A DNA stretch of 19,781 nucleotides. Origin: Planctomycetota bacterium. GTDB taxonomy: Bacteria; Planctomycetota; Planctomycetia; Pirellulales; UBA1268. The translations under genes and the position numbers were made by a program. The stretch is taken from NCBI GenBank assembly GCA_003670825.1, contig QWQL01000156.1, positions 1 through 19,781 on the forward strand. The letters are read 5' to 3'. The notes beneath the pieces are model-generated. The model made no database searches. It worked only from the letters and a program-made list of their open reading frames with translations, and had not been told where the DNA came from. Below, one piece after another: positions 7,547 through 14,370 of the stretch (position 1 is the stretch's first letter; every line of letters begins with the position of its first letter).

Positions 7547-9307
7547 ATGTCTTGGAACCGTCCCACCCTCATCGTGCTCCTCGGCTCTCTGGTAACGCTT
7601 GCGATAGCGACCGCTCCCGCGCCCCTCTGGGACGAAGACGAGGCCCGCTTCGCCGCGATCGCCCGCACGATGGTCGAAACCGGTGACTGGGTGGTGCCCA
7701 CGTTCAACGGCACGCTCGCGGTCGATAAGCCGGTGCTGATGCACTGGTGCATGGCCGCGTGCATGAAGGTCTTCGGCGTCAACGAGTTCGCCGCGCGGCT
7801 GCCGTCGGTGATCGCCACGCTGCTCACGGCCCTGGTCCTGCTGCGGGCGGGCCAGCGGTGGTTTGATGACACGACCGGCGTGGTGGCAGCCCTGGCCTAC
7901 GTCGGCTGCCTCCTGGTCTCGATCGAGGCGCATGCCGCGACGCCTGATGCCATTCTCACGGCGCTCACTGCCTGGGCCACGCTGATGGTGGCCGAGGCGA
8001 TCATGCCGGGAACCGACGGGAAGCTGACGCGGATGCGGATCGCCACCGCGCTGGCTGCAGGCCTCGCGCTGGGCCTTGCGGTGGTCTGCAAGGGACCGAT
8101 CGGATTCGTGGGGCCGCTGGCGGTGCTCGCCCCCTGGGCCTGGTGGCTCGCGGTTGACCGCCGGCTCCTGGCTGCACCGACCGGCGGGCTGCTGCCGATC
8201 AGGATCGCCCGCGTCACCCTGCCGGCGGTTGGTGATGCGCTCTCGGCCCTGCGGCCCGTCGCGATGATCTGCGGCGTGATTCTCGCCGCGGCCCCCTGGT
8301 ACACGGCGGTCGGCATGCGCACCGACGGCGAGTGGATCAAAGGATTTTTCTTCGTGCACAACGTGGGCCGCTTCATGGCGCCCATGGAAAAGCACGGGGG
8401 CGGAGCCCTGTTTCATCCGCTGGCCATGCTCGTCGGCTTCTATCCGTGGTCGTGCTTCCTGCCCTTCGCCGCGGTGGTGGCCGCCTGGCGGGTCGCGACG
8501 CGGACGATCGAGGGCCCGGCTGGCCGGGCGATCCTGCTGCTGCTGGTGTGGCTGACGGTCTGGGTCGGCGCGTTCTCGGCCGCCGCGACCAAACTCCCCA
8601 ACTACGTCCTGCCCGCCTACCCGGCGGCGGCATTCCTCGTCGCCGCGATCGGCGTGGATGCGGCCCGCCGCGCGGCGACGGCTGGCTGGCCGCACCCCCG
8701 CTGGATGGCCACCGGCCTGGCGTCGCTCGCCTTCGGTGGCGTGGCGACCGCGGCGACGGTCTTGATCGCCTCGCGTTACGGCCTGCCCGGCGCGGAACCA
8801 GCCGCCCTCCTGGCGGTCGTTCCACTGGCCGGCGCGGCCGTCTGCGCGGCGTTTGCGATGCGTCGTCCGCTGTCCGCCGTGACCGCCTTCACGATCACAG
8901 GCCTGATCTACGCGGCCCTCGCCGTGGGGCCGGCGCAGGCCTGGCTCGCTCGCGCCAACACGCTGCCCAGGTTCGTGCAGACGGTTCAAGCGGGCCGCGA
9001 CGGACCCGTCCGGATCGGCACCTATTTGCTGTCGAGCCCAAACGTCGTGTTCTACGCCGACCAGCGGGTAACACAGATCGGCGACGGCCACCTCGACGCG
9101 GTCGCCGCCTTCCTTGCGGCGGGCCCCGACGCCGTGCTCCTCGTGCCCGAGCAGCATTTCGCCGCCATCGAATCCCGGCTGCCGCCGGGAGTTGGCATCG
9201 TGAATCGCACGCGACCGGTGTTCCGCAGCTACGACATTGTCGCCGTCGGACACCGAATCCCCACCGCAGTGCGAACTGCCGCCGTCGATGAGGAGCCGAA
9301 CCGATGA
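7547..9307 (+). CDS. ArnT/PMT-like membrane glycosyltransferase (second tandem copy)
   Basis: Second polyprenyl-phosphate-dependent transferase, 586 residues, same fold and order of motifs as its upstream neighbour: PLWDEDEARFAA near residue 26 (closer to classic ArnT ETDEtRYA than the first copy), GDWVVPTFNG identical to the first copy, VDKPVLMHW, VCKGPIGFVGP, MRTDGEW, FVHNVGRFMAPME and ATKLPNYVLPAYPAAA. About ten to twelve hydrophobic helices can be seen, then a soluble C-terminal domain. The ATG has a weak AGGAA upstream. Its stop codon overlaps the start of the GT2 gene by 4 nt (ATGA), so translational coupling to the donor-lipid synthase is likely. The tandem pair probably arose by duplication; separate acceptors or donors are possible. 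Confidence 0.87.
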   Translation: MSWNRPTLIVLLGSLVTLAIATAPAPLWDEDEARFAAIARTMVETGDWVVPTFNGTLAVDKPVLMHWCMAACMKVFGVNEFAARLPSVIATLLTALVLLRAGQRWFDDTTGVVAALAYVGCLLVSIEAHAATPDAILTALTAWATLMVAEAIMPGTDGKLTRMRIATALAAGLALGLAVVCKGPIGFVGPLAVLAPWAWWLAVDRRLLAAPTGGLLPIRIARVTLPAVGDALSALRPVAMICGVILAAAPWYTAVGMRTDGEWIKGFFFVHNVGRFMAPMEKHGGGALFHPLAMLVGFYPWSCFLPFAAVVAAWRVATRTIEGPAGRAILLLLVWLTVWVGAFSAAATKLPNYVLPAYPAAAFLVAAIGVDAARRAATAGWPHPRWMATGLASLAFGGVATAATVLIASRYGLPGAEPAALLAVVPLAGAAVCAAFAMRRPLSAVTAFTITGLIYAALAVGPAQAWLARANTLPRFVQTVQAGRDGPVRIGTYLLSSPNVVFYADQRVTQIGDGHLDAVAAFLAAGPDAVLLVPEQHFAAIESRLPPGVGIVNRTRPVFRSYDIVAVGHRIPTAVRTAAVDEEPNR

Positions 9308-10359
9308 ACGACTTTTCCTCCATGGCCGCGGCGCCCGCCGCGGAGGCCCGTCCTGACATTCTCTCGCGATCGCCCCGCCGATCCGCCCGCGGGCTGCTGT
9401 CCGTCGTTATCCCCTGCCACAACGAGCAGGAGGTCATCGACGCCACGCACGCGCGGCTCACCGAGGTGCTGCCGGGAGCGGGGATGGACGTCGAGATCAT
9501 CTACATCGACGACGGCAGTCGCGACGCCACGCTCGAGCGGCTCGAGGCGATTGCAGCCCGCGATCCGCGAGTGCAGGTGATCGAACTCGCCCGCAACTTC
9601 GGCCAGCAGGCGGCCATGTCGGCCGGCCTGGCCGCCGCCAGGGGTGATGCCATCGTCATCACCGACGCCGACCTTCAGGATCCACCCGAAGTGATCCTGG
9701 AAATGGTGCAGAGGTGGCGGGAGGGTGTCGACGTCGCCTACGGACGGCGGCGATCTCGGGAAGGTGAGACGCGGTTTAAGCTCGTGACCGCCAGCCTGTT
9801 CCATCGGATGTTCGCCTGGCTCATCCCCTATCCCATGCCCGTCGACACCGGCGACTTCAAGCTCGTCGATCGGGCGGTTGCCGATGCCGTCGTCGCGCTG
9901 CCCGAGAAGCGCCGCTACCTGCGGAGCCTGGTTCCGTGGGCGGGCTTCCGTCACGAGCCTGTCTGGTACGACCGCAATGCCCGCATGGCGGGGGCCACCA
10001 AGTATTCCCCGTGGAAGCTTTTGAAGTTAGCGGGCGACGCGCTGGTGCTCTCCTCCGACGCACCCGTGCGGCTCACGTGGGTGGCCTCGGCAAGCCTGGC
10101 CGCCGTGGGCGTCGGCAGCGCTGCGGTCGCCGCCGCGTCGTGCTGGGCGAACTCATCGCCGCCCCCGGAGGCCGTGTCGCTGGCCTCGCTCACCGCAGTG
10201 GCAACCCTTGTGGCCGCCGTCCAGACCGCCGCCGTGGCGATCGTGGGCGAATACGTTGTCCGTGCCTACCGCGAGGCGCAGGGCCGACCGAGTTGGGTGG
10301 CTCGACGAACCATCGGGCCCGGCATCGCCCAGACCCGTCCCTCGTCGAAGGCGGCGTAA
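9304..10359 (+). CDS. Polyprenyl-phosphate glycosyltransferase, GT2 family (ArnC/GtrB/DPM1-like)
   Basis: Transfers a sugar from a nucleotide-sugar to undecaprenyl phosphate on the cytoplasmic face, making the lipid donor that ArnT/PMT enzymes use. The 351 residues show the GT-A fold motifs: SVVIPCHNEQEV (33-44), YIDDGS (67-72), the metal-binding DADLQDPPE (121-129), VDTGDFKLVDR (180-190) and the R-x-A-G-x-T-K-Y element (227-234, ARMAGATKY). Two C-terminal hydrophobic helices (about 255-279 and 293-318) are as in GtrB and ArnC. The first ~28 residues are an Ala/Arg-rich extension before the fold starts. It overlaps the previous gene by 4 nt. The sugar cannot be read from the sequence; glucose, mannose, GlcNAc or aminoarabinose derivatives are all used in this family. 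Confidence 0.92.
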   Translation: MNDFSSMAAAPAAEARPDILSRSPRRSARGLLSVVIPCHNEQEVIDATHARLTEVLPGAGMDVEIIYIDDGSRDATLERLEAIAARDPRVQVIELARNFGQQAAMSAGLAAARGDAIVITDADLQDPPEVILEMVQRWREGVDVAYGRRRSREGETRFKLVTASLFHRMFAWLIPYPMPVDTGDFKLVDRAVADAVVALPEKRRYLRSLVPWAGFRHEPVWYDRNARMAGATKYSPWKLLKLAGDALVLSSDAPVRLTWVASASLAAVGVGSAAVAAASCWANSSPPPEAVSLASLTAVATLVAAVQTAAVAIVGEYVVRAYREAQGRPSWVARRTIGPGIAQTRPSSKAA

Positions 10360-10392
10360 CGAAAGCAGCGATCCACGCACGTCGGATCCGCT

Positions 10393-10947
10393 CTACCGTG
10401 CCAACGCTGCCTCGACGGCCGCGATGAGCGCGGCGTCACTGGGTTGCACGCCCGTCTTAAACCGTGCTGCGACCTCACCGTCTTTGCCCACGAGAAACTT
10501 CTCGAAGTTCCAGGCCACCTCGCCGGGCGGGTCAGCCGACTCGGTCAGCGTTTTGTAGAGCGGTGACTTGGCCGGACCTTTGACGGTGATCTTCGAAAAC
10601 ATCGGGAAGTTCACGCCGTACTTCGACGAGCAAAACTCTGCAATCTGGGGATCGCTGCCCGGCTCCTGCCCGCCAAAGTCATTTGCCGGAAAGCCGATCA
10701 CGACCAGTCCTTTGTCTTTGTAGGTGTCGTAGAGTTTCTGGAGACCGGCGTACTGGGGCGTGGCACCGCAACGGCTGGCTACATTGACGATCAGCACGAC
10801 CTTCCCTTTGTAGGAGGCGAGATCGACCACGGTGCCGTCGATCGTCTTCATCTCTCCGGCGAGCGGCGTCGCGGCGCCCGCCCGCGGAGCGGCCACCATG
10901 GCGAATGCCACCACCGCCATCACCATGCAGAGTTTTTCGATCGTCAT
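10393..10947 (-). CDS. Exported glutathione/thioredoxin-type peroxidase (GPx family)
   Basis: Thiol peroxidase of the GPx family, reducing H2O2 or lipid hydroperoxides, 184 residues. A signal peptide is evident (hydrophobic 8-20, AGA-A cleavage near 25), so it probably works outside the cytoplasm. The peroxidatic cysteine is Cys60 in NVASRCG. Gln94 in FGGQEPG and Trp146-Asn147 in WNFEKF complete the active-site tetrad. The usual FPCNQF is FPANDF here, so the motif Cys is Ala88 and Gln is Asp90. Cys106 in EFCSSKYG occupies the position of the resolving Cys in thioredoxin-dependent GPx, so thioredoxin-like reductants are more likely than glutathione. The ATG has GAGGAGG 7 nt upstream. It follows the MEKHLA gene by 58 nt on the same strand and converges with the GT2 gene 33 nt away. 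Confidence 0.92.
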   Translation of the reverse strand: MTIEKLCMVMAVVAFAMVAAPRAGAATPLAGEMKTIDGTVVDLASYKGKVVLIVNVASRCGATPQYAGLQKLYDTYKDKGLVVIGFPANDFGGQEPGSDPQIAEFCSSKYGVNFPMFSKITVKGPAKSPLYKTLTESADPPGEVAWNFEKFLVGKDGEVAARFKTGVQPSDAALIAAVEAALAR

Positions 10948-11005
10948 GAACCAGCCTCCTCGATGCCGTCGGGAACAACACTACGCCTGAAGGTATTAAA
11001 GTCCG

Positions 11006-11482
11006 TCAGCCGAGCGGTGTCCACTGATCGAAGGTCGCCGCCTGTCCAACGTGCGTTCCGGTCGCGTCCGACAGGTTCCAGATGATCGCTCGCTCGATGT
11101 GGAAACGCCGACCCGTGCGGGAGATGCGGACGCCGGAATAGTCGTCTACGAATCCATCTCGCAGCGTCCGATCGAGGAGCCGCGCCCGCTCGTCGCGATG
11201 GACCGGTTCCGCCGTGAGCCGCGACGGCGTGCGGGTGAACGCATCGGCGTGCATCTCCCATAAGGCGAGCGCTACGGCATTGCCGTAGCTGAGGATCGGA
11301 TCGGGGCCCGTCCCGTGCGCCACCACCACAAACGCCGCCCGGTAGAGCCGCTCGGCCACAACCAGCTCCGACCCCTGGCGATCGACGAGCGGACGGCCGA
11401 GGAGCGACTCAAACGAGTCGAGCATCACCCGCGCACGAGCGACCCAGTCAGGCCGGCTCCATGGTTCAGGACTTGTAGGCAC
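11006..11482 (-). CDS. MEKHLA domain protein (PAS-related)
   Basis: 158-residue soluble protein made of one MEKHLA domain, a PAS-like fold also found at the C-terminus of plant HD-ZIP III regulators and as stand-alone bacterial proteins. Matching features are the LLGRPLV start (27-33), AAFVVVAHGTGPDPILSYGN (49-68), the Trp-Glu-Met segment (75-77), TPSRLTAEP (85-93), GFVDDYSGVRIS (110-121) and the ending GQAATFDQW (146-154). Biochemical function is not established for the family; ligand sensing is inferred from the PAS relation. The GTG at 11482 is the first in-frame start; a stop lies two codons upstream, and no clear SD is visible. It is the first gene of a likely pair with the peroxidase downstream, which hints at a redox or stress link. 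Confidence 0.82.
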   Translation of the reverse strand: MPTSPEPWSRPDWVARARVMLDSFESLLGRPLVDRQGSELVVAERLYRAAFVVVAHGTGPDPILSYGNAVALALWEMHADAFTRTPSRLTAEPVHRDERARLLDRTLRDGFVDDYSGVRISRTGRRFHIERAIIWNLSDATGTHVGQAATFDQWTPLG

Positions 11483-11812
11483 CAGTCACTCGAGACCGCA
11501 CGACCCGGCGGCGGTTTTCAGAAAGAGGGCCGATTCGAGCCGGTGACGTGACAGCATGCTGCCATGCCTCCACCCGGTCGTCCGAATCGTACCGCGGGCT
11601 TCACGCCAAACACACCACCCTTGGGGGGTTTTTCTGGCACCGGCCAGCGCGGGCGGCTCCCAGCCAACTCAGGGCACCTGATCCCCAGATGCCCGAAACC
11701 GCCGCATGCCGGAGAGATTTTCGCCCCTTATTTCGGCCTCAAACCAGTCGGTATCGCAAAAACTGTGAAATCGATTCGCAATTATGGTGAAAGTGGTTAC
11801 GATCCGAAAATC
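11483..11812. other. Divergent intergenic region, no gene seen
   Basis: Lies between the MEKHLA gene (minus) and the sigma54 activator (plus). Frames here have poor third-position GC and no family resemblance. Around 11725-11800 it is clearly more AT-rich than its surroundings, as expected of a promoter region, but I could not fix a convincing -35/-10 pair. A -24/-12 sigma54 promoter was looked for and not found. The 10-bp palindrome CAGCATGCTG at about 11552-11561 is the only neat small repeat. Confidence 0.5.
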
Positions 11813-11859
11813 ACCCTCGTGGCCGGGGGATTTCGAGGACCGACGAGGGTACACCTCGT
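11813..11859 (+). repeat. Three related half-sites before the sigma54 activator RBS
   Basis: ACCCTCGT (11813-11820, followed by GG) recurs inverted as ACGAGGGT (11843-11850, preceded by CCG) and again direct as ACCTCGT (11853-11859, followed by TGG). The middle copy can pair with the left copy (8 bp, 22-nt loop) or the right copy (6 bp ACGAGG/CCTCGT, 5-nt loop), not both. The block ends 1 nt before the GGAG that serves ATG 11871. This could be a protein operator or a leader RNA with alternative hairpins; which is not decidable here. Confidence 0.5.
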
Positions 11860-11860
11860 T

Positions 11861-11864
11861 GGAG
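11861..11864 (+). promoter_or_regulatory. Shine-Dalgarno sequence that favours ATG 11871
   Basis: GGAG, 6 nt before ATG 11871. The longer candidate ATG 11784 has no SD upstream and its 29 extra codons have clearly lower third-position GC than the gene body. Confidence 0.5.
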
Positions 11865-11870
11865 CGTTTC

Positions 11871-13028
11871 ATGGAAGCGTCCCAGGCACCTCAGCAGTCC
11901 TCCCCGTTCGCTCGGCAGGGCCGCGCCGTCGGCCGTGCCGAGAAGCGCTGGCCCCGGCTTGAGGGCAGTTCCGAGTCGGTCCGCCGGCTGGAAGACAACA
12001 TCGCCCGGGTGGCAACGTTCGACTGCTCCGTGCTGATCACGGGCGAGACCGGCTGTGGAAAGGAAGAAGTGGCCCGGGCGATCCATGCCGCAGGCCCACG
12101 ACACGACAAACCGTTTGTCGCCATCAACTGTGGCGGGCTCGTCGCCGACCTCGCCGAAAGCCAACTCTTCGGCCACGAGAAAGGGGCGTTCACGGGCGCC
12201 TTCGGTGCTACGCGTGGCGCCTTCCGGGCCGCAGAGGGGGGTATCATTTTTCTCGATGAGATTGGGGAGTTGCCGCTGGATCTCCAGCCGAAACTCCTGC
12301 GCGTGCTGCAGCGCTGGGAAGTCACCCCGGTCGGCTCGACGGGAACGCATGCGATCGACGTGCAGGTGATCGCAGCCACCAACCGCGACCTCGAGGCCAA
12401 CGTCACCTCGGGCATGTTCCGCGAAGACCTGCTCTACAGGCTCAACACGATCCATCTCAATGTCCCACCGCTGCGGTCCCGTGCGGAAGACATTCCCCGG
12501 TTCGTGGAGCACTTCTCGGCCCACTTCGCCCGTGAGTATGGCCGCCCGCAGTGGCAGCCCGATCCTCTCACGCTCAACCGCTTCATGCGGCACTCGTGGC
12601 CGGGCAACGTGCGGCAGCTGGCCCAGACGGTCCAGCGGGTCTACGTCTTCGAAGACCGGGTCGACGTGGTCCTCGCCGAGGTGTTCGACGCCGCAGCGGC
12701 GCCGGCTGCCCGACCACTCCCGACGTCGTCGGAAATCTCCGTCGCACCTGCGGCTGGCCCTGTCGTCGGCCAGGAGTTGGACGATGATGTCGGCTCGATG
12801 GACTCGGTCGCGAGCGACGACCCAAAGGTTCCCGTCTTCAACCTCGATGAGCTCCGCCGGCTGGCTGTGCGGCAGGCATTGGCGTTCACCCACGGCCATC
12901 GGGGACAGGCCGCCACGCTGCTGGGCGTGTCGCTCAATACGATGACGAGGCTCGTCGCGGATTCCTGCCCGGACGTGCTGGCCAAGTCGGGCCGCAGGCG
13001 GACGCCAACCGCGCCGCGTCCGCGGTAG
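11871..13028 (+). CDS. Sigma54-dependent transcription activator without sensor domain
   Basis: Bacterial enhancer-binding protein, 385 residues from ATG 11871. The AAA+ domain begins about residue 28 and contains Walker A GETGCGKE (58-65), the sigma54-contact loop GAFTGA (105-110), Walker B IIFLDE (125-130), the sensor-I region AATNRD (168-173) and the WPGNVRQL sensor-II motif (243-250). These support ATP hydrolysis and open-complex formation with sigma54 RNA polymerase. A low-complexity Ala/Pro then acidic linker (about 272-322) leads to a Fis-type helix-turn-helix (about 327-362, with GHRGQAATLLGVSLNTMTRL). No receiver, GAF or PAS domain precedes the AAA+ part, as in PspF-like activators controlled by a partner protein or by expression level. 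ATG 11784 would add 29 residues with no recognisable domain. A half-site cluster in its leader suggests autoregulation. Confidence 0.92.
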   Translation: MEASQAPQQSSPFARQGRAVGRAEKRWPRLEGSSESVRRLEDNIARVATFDCSVLITGETGCGKEEVARAIHAAGPRHDKPFVAINCGGLVADLAESQLFGHEKGAFTGAFGATRGAFRAAEGGIIFLDEIGELPLDLQPKLLRVLQRWEVTPVGSTGTHAIDVQVIAATNRDLEANVTSGMFREDLLYRLNTIHLNVPPLRSRAEDIPRFVEHFSAHFAREYGRPQWQPDPLTLNRFMRHSWPGNVRQLAQTVQRVYVFEDRVDVVLAEVFDAAAAPAARPLPTSSEISVAPAAGPVVGQELDDDVGSMDSVASDDPKVPVFNLDELRRLAVRQALAFTHGHRGQAATLLGVSLNTMTRLVADSCPDVLAKSGRRRTPTAPRPR

Positions 13029-13079
13029 ACCGCATCCAGGTCATGTGGAGCGTCGGTGAGCGCTCGAGTGGCAGTGTCG

Positions 13080-13694
13080 TCAGCTGCCGACAGCCGCCAG
13101 CCAGGCCGCGGCCCCAGCCAGCGCGACGCCGCATCCCGCGAAAGCGTAGGCCCAGGGACTCGGGCGAACCCGCACGGTCCGAACCGCCGGACGGAGGCGG
13201 CGGCTGAACTCGGACCAGGCTTCCGCCGAGGTGCGTCCGCCGGCCGCGATGATGCTGACCGTTCGCGCCGGGCCCCGGTCATCCAGATGCAACTGGAGCC
13301 CGCGGGCCGGCAGCGCCGCCGTTTCGCCGGCCCACCGTGCCGATGGATCGAGGCTCACGACCAGTTGCGACACGATCGGTCGCAGTTGGTCGAGCCCGAT
13401 GTTATAGACCACCACCCGCGGTCGGGCAGCGAGCATGGCGAAGGCAACGACGAGAACAAAACCCACGAGCAATGCCACGGCCGTCAACGCCGACGCCCCG
13501 GCCGCAGGCTGCAAAAGGGCCAGCGGTCCGGCGATCACGAGTCCGGAAACCGCAGCGGCCAGCAGGACGGCATCAACCTGGCCCGACACGGCAACCGGCC
13601 GCCGCCTCAGGTGCAGGCAGCCGAGGATCACGAGGTAGGCGGCGAGCGGCACGAGTGCCGCCCAGAGCGGCGTGTGCGTCAGGGTGATTCGCAT
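13080..13694 (-). CDS. Membrane protein with four predicted helices, unknown function
   Basis: 204 residues, not recognised as a named family. Three hydrophobic helices at about 9-28, 41-61 and 68-89 are followed by a soluble segment (about 92-178) with YNIGLDQLRPIVSQL and a block of alternating hydrophobic residues, then a fourth helix (180-200) and a very short tail. The ATG at 13694 is chosen because the codons upstream in the same frame, back to ATG 13841 or 13778, are rich in A/T third positions while the body is nearly all G/C; a GAGG lies 11 nt upstream. It is the last gene of a minus-strand run after the Minf_1886 protein and a small membrane peptide, and it converges with the sigma54 activator 51 nt away. 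Role unknown; the context suggests an envelope protein. Confidence 0.68.
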   Translation of the reverse strand: MRITLTHTPLWAALVPLAAYLVILGCLHLRRRPVAVSGQVDAVLLAAAVSGLVIAGPLALLQPAAGASALTAVALLVGFVLVVAFAMLAARPRVVVYNIGLDQLRPIVSQLVVSLDPSARWAGETAALPARGLQLHLDDRGPARTVSIIAAGGRTSAEAWSEFSRRLRPAVRTVRVRPSPWAYAFAGCGVALAGAAAWLAAVGS

Positions 13695-13738
13695 CGCCGA
13701 TATTTCCTCGGACGTCTGGCCAGTTGCCCACGGTCCAT

Positions 13739-13846
13739 TCAGCCCAGCCGCACCAGCCACACCAGCGACGCCAGCCATGCCACCTCGAGCACGGCCACGC
13801 CGACACACAGGATCCGGGCCCCGGCGGCGACTGGCCGGCACACCAT
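13739..13846 (-). CDS. Predicted 35-residue single-helix membrane peptide
   Basis: Small open frame not long enough for usual gene finders. The peptide starts MVCRPVAAGARILCVG and ends in a Leu/Val/Trp-rich helix with LEVAWLASLVWLVRLG, so nearly all of residues 11-34 can form one membrane helix after a basic N-terminus. Support: an SD (GAGAGGTGAC, ending at the ATG) lies in the 14-nt gap after the Minf_1886 gene stop; 32 of 35 codons end in G or C, unlike the overlapping frame that would extend the next gene; and it sits between two co-directional genes. Possible roles include a partner of the neighbouring four-helix protein. No homologue is known to me; expression is inferred, not shown. Confidence 0.45.
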   Translation of the reverse strand: MVCRPVAAGARILCVGVAVLEVAWLASLVWLVRLG

Positions 13847-13860
13847 GTCACCTCTCGCTC

Positions 13861-14346
13861 TCAGACGGGATCCGGCACCGCGAACGCCAGATCTCGGGCG
13901 AACGCCTCATCGAATCCGTACACACCGTGGAAGTCTTCCCGCTTGTCGCCCCGGGTCTTTCGCATCTGCCCGATCTCGATCATGTTGAACACGATTTCGC
14001 CGATGTCGGCAGTCTGCCGAATGCCCCAGGCCGCCAGCACGGTGGGAGCGAGGTAGCCGTACTGCTGCAGGCCGTAGAGCCGGGCCGCCTCGCAGAGTTC
14101 CTGGCCCGACACGTGCCGCTCGGCCTGGCGGCGGCGACGACGGCCGGGCTTTGCCCTGGTATCGCCCTTCGACTCGGCCGTGACCGGCGGGGCTTCGAGG
14201 TCTTCGGTCGCGGGCTCTTGGCCCATCCCGAGAGACTCCTGCGCGAACGACAACGATTCCAGCACAAACAGGTAGGCGTCGAGCGTGTAGCGACGGTCGC
14301 GTTGCAGGAGCTGAAACAGCGGGTGGGCGGGATCGACCAGGGGCAT
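13861..14346 (-). CDS. Minf_1886 family protein (conserved in Planctomycetes and Verrucomicrobia)
   Basis: 161-residue soluble protein of unknown function. The conserved N-terminal part has LLQRDRRYTLDAYLFVLESL (13-32), and the C-terminal part has HVSGQELCEAARLYGLQQYG (78-97), then TVLAAWGIRQTADIGEIVFNMI (102-123) and MRKTRGDKREDF (128-139). These are the hallmark segments I recognise from this family. Between them lies a variable linker (40-76) ending in six basic residues, RRRRRQ. ATG 14346 is chosen because GGAG lies 7 nt upstream; ATG 14403 would add 19 residues outside the conserved region. A TATACT -10 element lies just upstream, so it may begin a transcript with the small membrane peptide and the four-helix protein. 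Confidence 0.82.
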   Translation of the reverse strand: MPLVDPAHPLFQLLQRDRRYTLDAYLFVLESLSFAQESLGMGQEPATEDLEAPPVTAESKGDTRAKPGRRRRRQAERHVSGQELCEAARLYGLQQYGYLAPTVLAAWGIRQTADIGEIVFNMIEIGQMRKTRGDKREDFHGVYGFDEAFARDLAFAVPDPV

Positions 14347-14370
14347 CGGCAAACTCCGAAGGGAGCCGGG

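Noticed and set aside
6418..9253. Long minus-strand frames opposite both membrane transferases
   Set aside because: Antisense shadows of strongly supported ArnT-like genes; composition is typical of GC-rich antisense frames.
11528..11552. tRNA T-arm-like string (ATTCGAG between G/C-rich flanks)
   Set aside because: The flanks do not make a 5-bp T-stem, and no acceptor, D or anticodon arm could be built on either strand.
11634..11652. Possible sigma54 promoter (TGGCAC at about 11635) upstream of the activator
   Set aside because: The -12 element TTGC is missing at the required spacing; AGCG stands there instead.
11564..11962. 132-codon plus-strand frame across the intergenic region into the sigma54 activator
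   Set aside because: No SD, poor third-position GC, Pro/Gly-rich product without any family feature, and it overlaps the activator in another frame.
13695..13841. N-terminal extension of the four-helix membrane protein to ATG 13778 or 13841
   Set aside because: Codons there have many A/T third positions, unlike the gene body, and the stretch overlaps the better supported 35-residue frame.
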